Part shown: positions 41,081 to 51,320 of the stretch, piece by piece | Numbering within the stretch: position 1 is the first letter of the stretch | How the letters are laid out: every line of letters begins with the position of its first letter | NCBI GenBank assembly: GCA_039621445.1 | Contig: CP154954.1 | Span: 45,611,847 to 45,675,846, forward strand | From: Euglena gracilis | Taxonomy: Eukaryota > Euglenida > Euglenophyceae > Euglenales | Length of the DNA: 64,000 nt | Direction of reading: 5' to 3' | Made by a program: the position numbers and the translations under genes | Notes under the pieces: model-generated | Told to the model about the DNA's origin: nothing | Databases searched by the model: none | The model's input: only the letters and a program-made list of their open reading frames with translations

Positions 41081-43250
41081 AAAGATGCCACACTTGGAAG
41101 ATTTTTCCCGTTACCGCAAACGCGTTAGGCATTTGGAGACTGAGGTTGACCGTATTTGCGGCCAACTCCAGTTGGTGGAACATTTGGAAGAAACGGTGCA
41201 TGACTTGTCCGCGAGTCTGGATAAAATGTCCACTCCGGTACCGGTTGTGCCACCATCCACCGCGGTAAGCGCTGCGGTTGGTATTCCAAATGTCCCGGAA
41301 TCGCGTTCTCAAATTACCATTTCTGGAGTAGGAATCCCTACATCCACTGCGAATTTGGTACAACCACCCGCGAAAACGCGAATTGTACCACCTTTGCATT
41401 TGCCAACACCACAAACACACTCTTCGCACGACATTTCCGATGAGGAAATTGGCCCCCCACTCGAAAATTCGAGTCTCCACCAAGAAATTCAACATTCCAA
41501 CCTTGTACGAGGTATGTGCCAACACCCCACACCTGGTATTGGTCATGTGTCGCATTCGCGATCATACCAACAACCGACGGGTTCTGGAATGCCAGACCAC
41601 CCATCGGATTTTCGGCGGGAAACCCGCCCCACTGGGGGAATTTCACCACATTTTCCGCGTTTCCCGCAGGAAAATCCTGCCAACCTTACACTTGGTGCGG
41701 GAAATCCTGCACGGGTTACACATGGAGCGGAAAATCCGCGAAACGCGTTTGGTGTTAAGAATTACCCTGACCCAAACCCCTGGAATACCACCGAGGGTCA
41801 GCGGGTTACTCAGAGAGACTTCAAGGGCACCATCGCAATCGCGAACAAGGTGAAACCCCAATGGGACGGGGATCCAACCACATGGAGACAATTTTTTCGG
41901 GATTGGGAGTACTATTGGGCACTAAAAGGACCCACCCAAGACCCGAATCCCGAGGTAGTCAAGATGGAATTCATCGATTGCCTACCGAGGGAGGAGCGAG
42001 AACGCGCACGCAATTTGGTGATACGTAATGGCGTATCATTCGATGACCTGGTTGAGCAATACGCTTCAACCAATTCAAGTCTGGTCACCAGGATTACCCT
42101 GGAGAAGAAGTGGCGACAAAGCGCGCCATCGGATCGCAAATGGAAATCCATTGACCTTTGGTATGCCAAATGGTTAGCACTTGCTTCCGAAGTTGATGAA
42201 CTTAGCGAGAAGCAAATGCGTGAACAATTCGATGCGGTTTTGTTGCATTTCACACCATCCCTCGTGAAGGATATCCATCGCGAGGAGTTGGCAGGGCATG
42301 AGATGACTCTTGCCCAACGTTGGAATTATGTGTCAAAGCAACTCAAGCTCACACAAGTTTTGGGACAAATACAGTCCGCTTTCCAAATGCATCCCACCGC
42401 GGGAATCCCTGCGGGTGCGGTTAATGCACTACAAAAATCACCCATGTCACCAAGATCACCCACCACGGGACCGAAAACGCGGAATCAGCGTTCTTCGGAC
42501 CAGGGCACGGATAAACTGTGCTTTTTGTGCAACAAATCTGGTCACATGTCTCGGGAATGCCCGAATCCCGATGCGCGAAAGCGTATTGGAAGCCCAAGGG
42601 GCTCGACCTCCTCACGGGGATCGGGTTCCTCGGCGTTTTCACGTCAATCGGCAGTTTCACGGTCTTCGGAGAACCGCTTTAGCGGTAGTAGGCCCAAGTC
42701 ACCATCGCGTGATGGTCGGGAAACCCGTCCTTCTCGCGGTCGGTCACCTGGCCCCCCTGCCCGAAAACGGGATTTCAACCGCGATTCTTCACGATCTCGT
42801 TCGCGAAGTGGATCATCCTCTTCACGCGAGTCAACGGGGAAGTCCCGATACACCGGTCATGGTCGACGGGAAACCCGTTCACCACGACGGTTTGACGGAA
42901 AAACGGAATACCGTTCCCCCCGTTATGCGGAATCCCGCCACAAATCCCGTTGTTCACTTTGCGGTTCCAAAGATCACCACGCATCCAAATGTCCCAGATC
43001 TCGTTCCCCCCGGCCCGGCTACGGAAATCGCGGTAAGCGCCGCGATGACCGTGGTTACTCCTCCAACCGGCAAAAGGTCGGTTTCAAGATATCTTGTTTG
43101 GAGGAGGACACCCCGGCTTCGGGCAGGGAGGGGGATGAGACCTCGGACGGGGAATTTAATGAGGCCCGAATGGCGGTGCGCTCATTGAATTCCATCTATT
43201 CCACCAAAAAGTCCGTTGCCGGCTATGCGGCCGGTTCGGACTTGGAGTAG
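41004..43250 (+). CDS. Gypsy ORF2: Gag with capsid-like domain, two zinc knuckles and RS region
   Basis: The frame is open from 41004; the first ATG is at 41031. Order: coiled coil, P/H/N-rich linker, a retrotransposon Gag domain (about 41850-42370; PQWDGDPTTWRQFFRDWEYY, LPREERERARNLV, LWYAKWLALASEVDEL), zinc knuckle 1 CFLCNKSGHMSREC (about 42518-42560), an Arg-Ser-rich region, and zinc knuckle 2 CSLCGSKDHHASKC (about 42951-42993), both CX2CX4HX4C. Gag forms the particle and binds genomic RNA. The frame ends at TAG 43248-43250 and is in the same frame as pol, with no other stop before it. Confidence 0.9.
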   Translation, partial: KALAGQLRNVEESQGNLAQELQLVSEKMPHLEDFSRYRKRVRHLETEVDRICGQLQLVEHLEETVHDLSASLDKMSTPVPVVPPSTAVSAAVGIPNVPESRSQITISGVGIPTSTANLVQPPAKTRIVPPLHLPTPQTHSSHDISDEEIGPPLENSSLHQEIQHSNLVRGMCQHPTPGIGHVSHSRSYQQPTGSGMPDHPSDFRRETRPTGGISPHFPRFPQENPANLTLGAGNPARVTHGAENPRNAFGVKNYPDPNPWNTTEGQRVTQRDFKGTIAIANKVKPQWDGDPTTWRQFFRDWEYYWALKGPTQDPNPEVVKMEFIDCLPREERERARNLVIRNGVSFDDLVEQYASTNSSLVTRITLEKKWRQSAPSDRKWKSIDLWYAKWLALASEVDELSEKQMREQFDAVLLHFTPSLVKDIHREELAGHEMTLAQRWNYVSKQLKLTQVLGQIQSAFQMHPTAGIPAGAVNALQKSPMSPRSPTTGPKTRNQRSSDQGTDKLCFLCNKSGHMSRECPNPDARKRIGSPRGSTSSRGSGSSAFSRQSAVSRSSENRFSGSRPKSPSRDGRETRPSRGRSPGPPARKRDFNRDSSRSRSRSGSSSSRESTGKSRYTGHGRRETRSPRRFDGKTEYRSPRYAESRHKSRCSLCGSKDHHASKCPRSRSPRPGYGNRGKRRDDRGYSSNRQKVGFKISCLEEDTPASGREGDETSDGEFNEARMAVRSLNSIYSTKKSVAGYAAGSDLE

Positions 43251-43286
43251 GGGAGCCCGAGGTCCGAGGGCACGGACCTCTGGGCT
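43248..43286 (+). promoter_or_regulatory. Probable UAG readthrough signal with downstream stem-loop
   Basis: Stop TAG (43248-43250) is followed by GGG and then a stem: 43254-43266 pairs with 43273-43286 (13 base pairs, single bulged T at 43281, loop AGGGCA). Pol continues in the same frame without another stop. This matches the logic of gammaretroviral gag-pol readthrough (UAG, purine, structure), although that structure starts further downstream. Confidence 0.65.
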
Positions 43287-46200
43287 GATGAACAGATGGA
43301 GGTAAGACCTGATCAACCTTACCCCCCCTGCCCATCCGCCTTCACGGTCAGTACCCGGAATTATTTCGGGTCCCCTACCCCCCACTCCACATTTCCGCTC
43401 GGAATGCTGAGCAAAGTGGGAAAGGGTTCATGGGAGAGCTGGCATGCAAACGTATTTCCGCCAGACCCTTCACTTTGCGTACCACCAATGGAATTACTCG
43501 TCCAAGCGGAAATCCGCATCCAAAATTTCTCCACTAAAGTTAAAATTCTCATTGACACTGGTTGTCGCATTGCACTGCTCTTTCGGTTGGGGTTGATACC
43601 GACCCCGCTCTTGGTAAGCGCCAAGAAACCGATCAAAATTACAACCGCGGATAACACCCCCATGTGTGGTGGTGATTTGGGATGTGTGCTCGAGATACTC
43701 TTGCCCATCATTCCGAAGCATCACTCACAACCCCCACAAGTACAACATTTCACCAATATTTGGGGTTACGAGTCCGGAATTCACGGGTCTGACGTAATTT
43801 TGGGATACCCATTTTTACGCCAGTACCGATTGGTTGTGGATTGCCACTCCCACGGTTTGCGCACAGCACCCACCACTTCATTGACACCCAAACCACCATC
43901 ACCGTTGTCATCCACTATGATGACCACCGCTTTGCCCACACCGTTACCCACAATGGCAACACCGTTACCCACCACACCAACAACCGTTTTCCACACCCGG
44001 GGTACGGAGAAAGCCTCCCCCCTGCCCAATGACACACCAACATGCGTTCCACATGAGGCAGGGCAAGCGAGTAGCGGTACCCCCACCGTTCCACTGGGTT
44101 ACAAGACGAAAGCCCAAAGGCCTGAAGTAATTACGGTGTCGAGTAGTCGCCCAGCTACACCACCACTCCGTTTCCCACCAGTTGTGCCGAATCCAGGCAC
44201 ACCTGTACAAGACTCACCGGCTAATGCCATCGACACCCACTTTCACGCACACCCGTCACACCATCACACTTCCTTCCAATGTGTGCACTGCAGGAGAATT
44301 TCCACCCAATCGGATTTCGATTGTGGATGTTTAGTTCAAAATCCGACACTAATCGCAATTCCGAAAACGGAATCCACCACCCATGATACACTTGGTTGTA
44401 GCCCGCAATGCGCGGAGATACACCGAGTACTCCAACAACGCGGATTAGCCTCGTTGTTCGGAACCGCGAAAAGCGCGATTCCTAATTACAATCGCGATCA
44501 CCCTTGGTACGGATTTGATGCGGAATGGGGAAACCCCCAACCTGTCCAAACTCCCTTGGGATCAACCCTTGTGGTAGTGGAAGACAGCCCGCATGTTTGT
44601 GGATCCATTCATTGTGTTTCTACCCTTCAACCCGAAAATCGGGTGCATGAATACGCGAAACGCGTATGGAATGCTTTCAATTTTGGTCAATATCGCATTT
44701 TGGAACGATGGTTTTCCAAAATCGCGACATTGGCAAATTCTTTTGATTTGGCATTGGAAATCGATGCCTTTTCATCCAATGCACATGCCCGTTTGCCACG
44801 TCATTGGTCACAACACTCCAACGCATTTGATAAATTTTGGGGTGATACGGTGTTATGGATGCACCCTCCCCCAAAACTTATCGAATGTGCGGTTGAGAAA
44901 ATTCTGCGGGATGAAGCCCGTGGAGTTATTCTCATACCCATCATTCCGGAAGCGGAATGGTTCACACAACTATCGTATGTATGTTTTCATTGGTGGGATT
45001 TACCCACTAATGTACCGATTTTTGAGGATTTTTGTGGTAAAATATTACCACCCTTGCAAGAAATCATTTTTCGCGTATGTTTCTTCGATGCATTCGGAAT
45101 GTCCGAATTCGCGGTGCCGAGGAAGCTCGGTAGCCCCAGGGATACCCTGGCGGTTTCCGCAGTCATCGAGAGTGCAGGTCAGCATCCTAAGTCAGCCGAA
45201 TTCTGTTCGCGGATTACCCGCGAATTCCACGGTGTGCTGGAAAATCCAGTATACGCGTGCGACATCGACCCCGCGATACGCGGTCCGTTCGGTGTTTGTA
45301 AGATCGAGCTTAAGGATGGAGCAAAGCCAATGCACCGGAAATTTTTTCGTTGTTCGGGAGAACGCGAACAAGCTCTCAATGAAATGATTGAGAAGCTTAT
45401 TCAGCGCAAGTGGATTGTACCCTCGAAAAGCGAGTGGACATCCCAGGCATTTGTTGTTCCTAAACCCCCAGACCCCTCAGGTCAGAAGAAATGGAGGCTG
45501 GTGCTGGATTACCGGTACCTGAACTCCCAAACAAGGGATGATCCCTTCCCGCTCCCCCTGATCGAGGATTTGATCACCAAACAATCGGAAAACCGGTTGT
45601 GGTCAATTTTCGATCTGGAGGACGGTTTTCACCAAATGCACTTACACCCTGACTCCCAACCATACACGGCATTCGTGACATCCAAGGGTGTGTACCAATG
45701 GACGGTACTCCCCATGGGTGTTAAGAATGGCCCAGCCATGTTTCAGCGCATGATACAATGGGTTCTACGCGATTTACCGTTTGCCATTGTGTACATTGAT
45801 GATGTGCTGGTGGGAACACCACCACCATCCGCACAATCGAGCGAGGATATCCTCGTCACACACTTCCACCATGTTTGCGCGGTATTAACCGCTTTTCAAA
45901 AACATGTGCTTTTCGCGAAAGGCGCGAAAATGCATTTGTTTCGGATTATTATAAAATTTTGCGGCGACATCCTCAGCAATGGACAGCGGAAAGCCGCTCC
46001 GAGTAAACTCGAAGCCATTAAGAAATGGACCCCTGAGGTAATCAAAACGATTACTCACCTCAAAGGATTTTTGGGATTAGCCCAATACTACGCGATTTAT
46101 ATGAAGGACTTCGCGAAAATCGCGGTGCCCCTCACCAAGCAGCTCAAAAACCGGGCTGTTGACAACACCAAAGTCATTTGGGATGACCAAATGCGCGAGG

Positions 46201-48350
46201 CCCTTGAGAAAATCAAGGTTTTGCTTTTGGAGAATGTTGTCCTCGAAATCGCGGACCCGTACAAACCATACGTGTTGGAAGTCGACAGCAGCGATTACGC
46301 TGTTGGCGGAGTTCTTAGCCAGCATAATGCGGCGAATGAGCTCCGACCTGTGGCTTTCTTCAGCAGAAAGTTACAGGGCGACGATGGAAAAGGTCAAGTC
46401 AAATGGAGTATACGCGAGAAGGAAACCTACGCAATCGTGCTTATACTCCAGAAATTCCGAAGCTGGGTAGCCAGCAGCCTCGTCCAGATCCTCGTCAAGA
46501 CCGACCATGAGAGTCTCCAACACTGGTACACCGAGGATTTGAACAAGGCCATGTCATCGGTCGGAAGGCGATGCAGATGGCATGAGTTCTTGAGTCAATT
46601 CAACCTTGTGGTTATCTATACCCCTGGTCACACACAAAAAGTAGCGGATCCGCTCAGTCGGGCCCCTTGGTATTACCCTGGGAACCCGGATGAGGGAGAC
46701 GCGACTTTTCATGGAAGTCAGGAAGCTGACGACTACGCACGTCGAAACGACGCTGCGGATAATCTTTTGGATTCTTTTCCCGTTTCACAACTATTCCTGG
46801 TCGCACCAGTGCGAGGAAGGCGCCGACGTGGAAGCACGTCCGGGCCCCGGCGTATTACGCGCACGGAGTCCCCTTCTCCACTGTTCTTTCGCGAATGGGA
46901 TTATAGTCGTGACCCGGTGTATGACACCATTGTCACCAGACTTCGTAATGGCGAAGTGCTGGACAATTACACTCTTTCACCTTTACGGTTGGTTTTTCGC
47001 AATGAATCGGGTTACAAATATTGTATCCCCCAGGACCTGGTTGATGATGTGATTTTGTGTTATCACAACCATGGTCACCCTGGGGCCCCCAAACTTCTTT
47101 CGTTGGTGGGCCGCAGGTACTGTACAACCCTGAGCGAGAAAGAGCTTTACTCACGCTGTTTGCGAATAGCGCAACGGTGTCAAATTTGTCAAGCGGTAAA
47201 ACCCCGCAGAGGTACCCCCCCTGGTACGATGGACTTTTTCCCCGTACCCCCTGACATTTTTACATCCCTCTGCATGGATTTTCTGGAATTAGAACCGTGC
47301 AAAGGAACAGACGACAAAATTTACGATTACGTTTTTGTTGTCGTCTGCAGGCTGAGTGGGTACATTGTAGCCATTCCATGCCAGAAGTCAGGGTTGACTG
47401 CCCAAAGTTTGGCAACTATATTTTTGGAGAAATGTATTTGCTTGATGGGTTTACCGAATGAAATCGTGAGTGATCAAGACCATTTGATTTCTTCAAGGTT
47501 TTTCACCACTTTGTGCGGTTTACTCGGAATCGAGCAACATTTTTCCATTATATACCGACCCAAAGGCAATGGTAGAGCCGAGGCAGCCGTGAAATCCGTC
47601 GTGAATATGCTTCGCCTTTCACTGGCTGACTCGCGCAGCAACTGGATATCAGTTCTACCATGGTCTTTGTTTTATATCAATACCCTACCAGGGTTGGTTT
47701 TACCTCACTCCCCCTATAAATTAGTTTTCGGACGGGACCCTCCGGCCATAGGGGATGTCCCTTCGGAGAGACCCGCCCGAACGAGTGTCAGTTGCGAGAC
47801 CTGGTTTGCGGAAGTAGAAAATCTACGTTCTGCAGTCCAGAAGCGCGTCACTGATATTCATGCAGCAAAACGGAAATCGTTTTTGCAGAATTTCAAGTCA
47901 CCTGTTTACAGTCCCGGTGACCGCGTGTGGGTACGGAATAGCCGTACTCGCATGCAGTCTTCCAAGCTGGACCCCCTCTGGCTCGGCCCCTGTGAAATCC
48001 TAGAAAGACTAGGTACCAGCGGGCGTTACAAGGTTGCATTACCGAATGGTGTTGAGGACGTTCATATGGACGACTTCAAACCATACCTGTCGCCACCGGA
48101 TGGGAAACCCATCCCGTGTTTGCACTTCAAACCCCGTTCCAGATTACCTGAGACGGACGACTTTGTAGTCGATAAAATTATCGATCACAAAATCGACAAA
48201 GGTATGCACCTTTGGAAGGTCCGCTGGAAAGGGTATGGGCCCGAGGAGGACACTTGGGAGCCAGCAACCAGTTTTGTTGGGTATGTCCAGCAAGATTGGA
48301 AGCTGTGGAACAAGAAACATAACATTGATGTTTCCATGACAAGTTTTTGA
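43251..48350 (+). CDS. Gypsy ORF3: Pol polyprotein (PR-RT-RNase H-IN-chromodomain)
   Basis: In frame with Gag; first ATG at 43296 (1684 codons from there). Protease: IDTGCRIALLF (Asp at about residue 86). A 300-residue T/P/H-rich linker follows. RT: KKWRLVLDYRYLNSQT, WSIFDLEDGFHQMHL, LPMGVKNGPAMFQRM and the catalytic IVYIDDVLVG (YIDD at residues 833-836). RNase H: LEVDSSDYAVGGVLSQ (about 46280), KETYAIVLILQKF, TDHESLQ. Integrase: HH-CC finger (YHNHGHPG and CQICQAVK, about 47060-47195), catalytic CMDFLELEP, IVSDQDHLI and NGRAEAAVKSV giving D, D and E. C-terminal chromodomain DDFVVDKIIDHK to LWKVRWKGYGPEEDTWEP (about 48157-48270), which in chromoviruses steers integration to modified histones. 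All key residues are present. Translation most likely needs UAG readthrough. Confidence 0.95.
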   Translation, partial: GSPRSEGTDLWADEQMEVRPDQPYPPCPSAFTVSTRNYFGSPTPHSTFPLGMLSKVGKGSWESWHANVFPPDPSLCVPPMELLVQAEIRIQNFSTKVKILIDTGCRIALLFRLGLIPTPLLVSAKKPIKITTADNTPMCGGDLGCVLEILLPIIPKHHSQPPQVQHFTNIWGYESGIHGSDVILGYPFLRQYRLVVDCHSHGLRTAPTTSLTPKPPSPLSSTMMTTALPTPLPTMATPLPTTPTTVFHTRGTEKASPLPNDTPTCVPHEAGQASSGTPTVPLGYKTKAQRPEVITVSSSRPATPPLRFPPVVPNPGTPVQDSPANAIDTHFHAHPSHHHTSFQCVHCRRISTQSDFDCGCLVQNPTLIAIPKTESTTHDTLGCSPQCAEIHRVLQQRGLASLFGTAKSAIPNYNRDHPWYGFDAEWGNPQPVQTPLGSTLVVVEDSPHVCGSIHCVSTLQPENRVHEYAKRVWNAFNFGQYRILERWFSKIATLANSFDLALEIDAFSSNAHARLPRHWSQHSNAFDKFWGDTVLWMHPPPKLIECAVEKILRDEARGVILIPIIPEAEWFTQLSYVCFHWWDLPTNVPIFEDFCGKILPPLQEIIFRVCFFDAFGMSEFAVPRKLGSPRDTLAVSAVIESAGQHPKSAEFCSRITREFHGVLENPVYACDIDPAIRGPFGVCKIELKDGAKPMHRKFFRCSGEREQALNEMIEKLIQRKWIVPSKSEWTSQAFVVPKPPDPSGQKKWRLVLDYRYLNSQTRDDPFPLPLIEDLITKQSENRLWSIFDLEDGFHQMHLHPDSQPYTAFVTSKGVYQWTVLPMGVKNGPAMFQRMIQWVLRDLPFAIVYIDDVLVGTPPPSAQSSEDILVTHFHHVCAVLTAFQKHVLFAKGAKMHLFRIIIKFCGDILSNGQRKAAPSKLEAIKKWTPEVIKTITHLKGFLGLAQYYAIYMKDFAKIAVPLTKQLKNRAVDNTKVIWDDQMREALEKIKVLLLENVVLEIADPYKPYVLEVDSSDYAVGGVLSQHNAANELRPVAFFSRKLQGDDGKGQVKWSIREKETYAIVLILQKFRSWVASSLVQILVKTDHESLQHWYTEDLNKAMSSVGRRCRWHEFLSQFNLVVIYTPGHTQKVADPLSRAPWYYPGNPDEGDATFHGSQEADDYARRNDAADNLLDSFPVSQLFLVAPVRGRRRRGSTSGPRRITRTESPSPLFFREWDYSRDPVYDTIVTRLRNGEVLDNYTLSPLRLVFRNESGYKYCIPQDLVDDVILCYHNHGHPGAPKLLSLVGRRYCTTLSEKELYSRCLRIAQRCQICQAVKPRRGTPPGTMDFFPVPPDIFTSLCMDFLELEPCKGTDDKIYDYVFVVVCRLSGYIVAIPCQKSGLTAQSLATIFLEKCICLMGLPNEIVSDQDHLISSRFFTTLCGLLGIEQHFSIIYRPKGNGRAEAAVKSVVNMLRLSLADSRSNWISVLPWSLFYINTLPGLVLPHSPYKLVFGRDPPAIGDVPSERPARTSVSCETWFAEVENLRSAVQKRVTDIHAAKRKSFLQNFKSPVYSPGDRVWVRNSRTRMQSSKLDPLWLGPCEILERLGTSGRYKVALPNGVEDVHMDDFKPYLSPPDGKPIPCLHFKPRSRLPETDDFVVDKIIDHKIDKGMHLWKVRWKGYGPEEDTWEPATSFVGYVQQDWKLWNKKHNIDVSMTSF

Positions 48351-48374
48351 GAACGCATGGGAAACCCATGTTGT

Positions 48375-48421
48375 TTTCTCTTCTTTTTATCATTGATTCT
48401 TATCATTCTTTCTTTCCGCAG
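48375..48421 (+). promoter_or_regulatory. Predicted splice acceptor upstream of ORF4
   Basis: A pyrimidine-rich tract from 48375 ends in TTTCTTTCCGCAG (AG at 48420-48421), between the pol stop (48350) and ORF4 (48513). With donors in the leader repeats it could create a subgenomic mRNA for ORF4, as retroviruses do for env. No transcript evidence is available. Confidence 0.5.
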
Positions 48422-48512
48422 ACTTTTTACCAAATAATACTCAAGCGGTTACCCTCACACACCTTACAACCAACAACCCAAACATCCCACCGTACCGACC
48501 CCGGGCTGTATC

Positions 48513-51320
48513 ATGCTGCCCGGCGGAAGGGAGCCAGGCGGAGGACCGCCTTACCACCCCACCACTCACCCTCAACCTGACCAGTATGCGTACCGATACG
48601 GTACGCAGCCACCTGCACGGACTGCGGCTCAGGGAAACCCTGAAGCCAGCAGCAGTAGCAGGATGACCCAGATGCCCGCGGAAGCGCGGCCATCTCAGCC
48701 ATCAGGCTCTCGTCGCCTCCCACCGTATGCGGGTGTGATGATCCACCGCACGGCGGAGACGATGAACCGGGTTATGCGTATGAGCGCAAACCCGGCACCA
48801 GACCAACTCACACAGGCATTGTGGGATGACCACTGCCGTAAAGTTTTGACCATCGCGAATACCCCTCCAGCCCTGTGGTGTATGTGCGCCCAGGCGACGA
48901 TGACCGGTCTGGTGTATTACACCGACCCGGACGCGTCGGGTTTCGCGGCAGACATTACCATGCGTGACCTGGGCGTGGAAGTCCCGCCACAGGTCGCCAG
49001 GCAGGTACCACCTGTTGGCACTTACACTGCACATTTTCGTGCTCACTCCCCCGGATTACCCGAGGAAGAGACGGTGGAAGCACCTGTCCGGAGTGAACAC
49101 CCACGTGTAAAAGAAAGTATTTTTCGATCCCCTGAGCGCGTGCCCCGGCGGGATTATCCTGCGCAGGAGCCTGTGTCTCAGTATACCGTCTCTGGGGATT
49201 ACCCCCAGCAGGCGCCAATGCCACGGGATCAGTACGTATATCCACCTCAACCCCACCCAACCATACCTGACCCTATCCCACGACGTCCTGCGGAGGGAAA
49301 TCCTCCCCCGACGTCTGACTCTGCCCGAAGCGCTCGTCCGCGGGAAGCCGCGACAGCGCCTCGTGCGGCACCAGTTCCCCCGGCACGGGATGAACCCGTT
49401 AACCCGTGGACTGGTCGGCCGTTCGAGACTGAGGAGGACCGTCAACAGTATGAATATGCTGTGACGATCCAACGACAAATCGCACGTCGCCCCCCTGTTT
49501 CCGCTGGCCAGGGATACCCTGCCCGGGCGGAAATGACACGGGAAGAGCGCCAGCAGTATGATGCTGCTGTGTCGGCTCTCACAGGAGTCCCAGCTCCATC
49601 ACGGTCAAGTCAACCAGCGCAACAGCGGGACGTGGCTGTGGCGGAAGCGCCACCAGCACGACCCACAAGCTCTGCCGCCGGCAAACGTGACCGCGGCCCG
49701 GAAAATCTGACGCCGCAGCCACAACGCCGCTCGCCGAGGTCGGAAAATCCGCCCGCGGCGATGCGCGTCGACGCTGAGGAGGAAGCTCCGCCAGCGCCCG
49801 ACGTGACGGCAGAACGGGCACGTCGGGAAACCCGACCATCCCCAGTCGCACCGGTTTACTCGAATCGTGGTGATGCTGAGCAGGAATTTGCTCGAACACC
49901 AAGCACGGAATCCGTGACTTATCCTGTGTATACAGAAGAAGACCCAGAATACTGGGAATATTGGGACCCATATCGGGCGACGATAGAATGGCTGTCCAAC
50001 ACGAAGGGCAAGGGTAAAGGAAAAGGCAAGGGTAAGGGTAAAGGTAAAGGCCAGGAGAAAGGTGGGAAAGCCCCATCTGGGAAAGGCGGAAAACCCGCTG
50101 GACCACCTCCAGGCAAAGGCGGAAAATCTGCCGGACCCCCAGCAGGAAAAGGCGGAAAAGCCGCCGAACCTTCGAAAACGAAGGATTACGACGCTGACCA
50201 GCTGTTCGATTACTTGGATGAAATCTGGCCGAAAATCGACCAGGATCTCGAAAAGTACACGCGTGCTGGCAACGTGATCCACCGACCACCGGAAGCGGTG
50301 CTCGCAGTGGTGCAGGATCGTATGCACGATCACTGCAAACGATTCATCTACAGTACCGAACTTCATCCGTTTGAGGGATACCCTCATTCGGATGAAATGG
50401 TCCTGGACCAGATGTCTGGTTTCTGGGAACTCTGGTTCTGGTTGGGATATCCCTGCCAGAACTTTGGCATTTTCACCGACCGAAACGGTCTGACATACAT
50501 CGATTGTTTGAACACATGTGAAGACGATGAAACATTCGTAGCACAGTTGAAGGAAATCTTCAACCACATGTATTCCGTCAGCGCACTGGGAATCCAGTGG
50601 AAATATTACCCCCTGCCGGAGAAACTCCAGGCGCAGGCTGCGGTAATGTTCACAAACAACCTCCAAGTATTCTTGGACAGCATGTATGGCATGCTGTTCA
50701 AGGTACTGGACGTGGACCTCGCCTACCCTCAACGATACAAACTGGAATGCCGGTTTTGCAAGGAAGTCCACATTGTTGACTTCTGGGGTTTCGGGGAGCG
50801 CGGAAAACCGCCTCCGACTGCCGAGAATGCCGGCAGCCCACCGACCAGGAGATTCCTCCTGCACCAGTGCCGGAAACCCCAGATCGGAACGCAAGACCGG
50901 AAGGTGCTGAAACAGCACCGGCAGAAAATATTTCTGCTCCAACAATACTGGCACAGGGCGTGGATTACCTACGTCCTGGAAGTATATATATATTTCCTGG
51001 AACAGATGACCACCGATGTGGATATCCACAGGAAGTGGATACCTCGGGGATACACCGAGGTAGATGCCAGACCGTATGATCCAGACCGACGCAGGATAAA
51101 CCTGCGGCCGGACTGGACGGGGGCAGAAATCGGCCTCCGGGAACACCTGCAGAGCCAGTTCGGGGAAATCCTGGACTGGCAGGAGTTCGAAGTGTTCTTC
51201 GCTCCCCGCGAGCTAACCCAACCTCGCTACGCAGTACCACTGCCAGCTTTCCTGGAAGAAACGGGGGAGAGTACGGTATGGGTGAGACTCGTCGATCGCA
51301 GTGGGAAGACCTCTGCCTGA
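48513..51320 (+). CDS. Gypsy ORF4: 935-residue protein of unknown function
   Basis: The first half is P/R/A/E-rich and disordered in appearance, ending in a tandem (KG) tract at about residue 492 and GKGGK(P/S)AGPP repeats, which suggests nucleic-acid binding. The second half (from about residue 555) is globular: DADQLFDYLDEIWPKIDQDL, FWELWFWLGYPCQNFGIF, a possible zinc site (LECRFCKEVH and LLHQC) and DWQEFEVFFAPREL. It sits where retroviruses have env, but I see no signal peptide or membrane segment, so it is not an obvious envelope. I recognise no family. It overlaps ORF5 by 43 nt in the -1 frame. Confidence 0.8.
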   Translation: MLPGGREPGGGPPYHPTTHPQPDQYAYRYGTQPPARTAAQGNPEASSSSRMTQMPAEARPSQPSGSRRLPPYAGVMIHRTAETMNRVMRMSANPAPDQLTQALWDDHCRKVLTIANTPPALWCMCAQATMTGLVYYTDPDASGFAADITMRDLGVEVPPQVARQVPPVGTYTAHFRAHSPGLPEEETVEAPVRSEHPRVKESIFRSPERVPRRDYPAQEPVSQYTVSGDYPQQAPMPRDQYVYPPQPHPTIPDPIPRRPAEGNPPPTSDSARSARPREAATAPRAAPVPPARDEPVNPWTGRPFETEEDRQQYEYAVTIQRQIARRPPVSAGQGYPARAEMTREERQQYDAAVSALTGVPAPSRSSQPAQQRDVAVAEAPPARPTSSAAGKRDRGPENLTPQPQRRSPRSENPPAAMRVDAEEEAPPAPDVTAERARRETRPSPVAPVYSNRGDAEQEFARTPSTESVTYPVYTEEDPEYWEYWDPYRATIEWLSNTKGKGKGKGKGKGKGKGQEKGGKAPSGKGGKPAGPPPGKGGKSAGPPAGKGGKAAEPSKTKDYDADQLFDYLDEIWPKIDQDLEKYTRAGNVIHRPPEAVLAVVQDRMHDHCKRFIYSTELHPFEGYPHSDEMVLDQMSGFWELWFWLGYPCQNFGIFTDRNGLTYIDCLNTCEDDETFVAQLKEIFNHMYSVSALGIQWKYYPLPEKLQAQAAVMFTNNLQVFLDSMYGMLFKVLDVDLAYPQRYKLECRFCKEVHIVDFWGFGERGKPPPTAENAGSPPTRRFLLHQCRKPQIGTQDRKVLKQHRQKIFLLQQYWHRAWITYVLEVYIYFLEQMTTDVDIHRKWIPRGYTEVDARPYDPDRRRINLRPDWTGAEIGLREHLQSQFGEILDWQEFEVFFAPRELTQPRYAVPLPAFLEETGESTVWVRLVDRSGKTSA

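Noticed and set aside
48513-51320. ORF4 as an envelope protein
   Set aside because: No signal peptide, transmembrane helix or cleavage site is visible; position alone does not support it.
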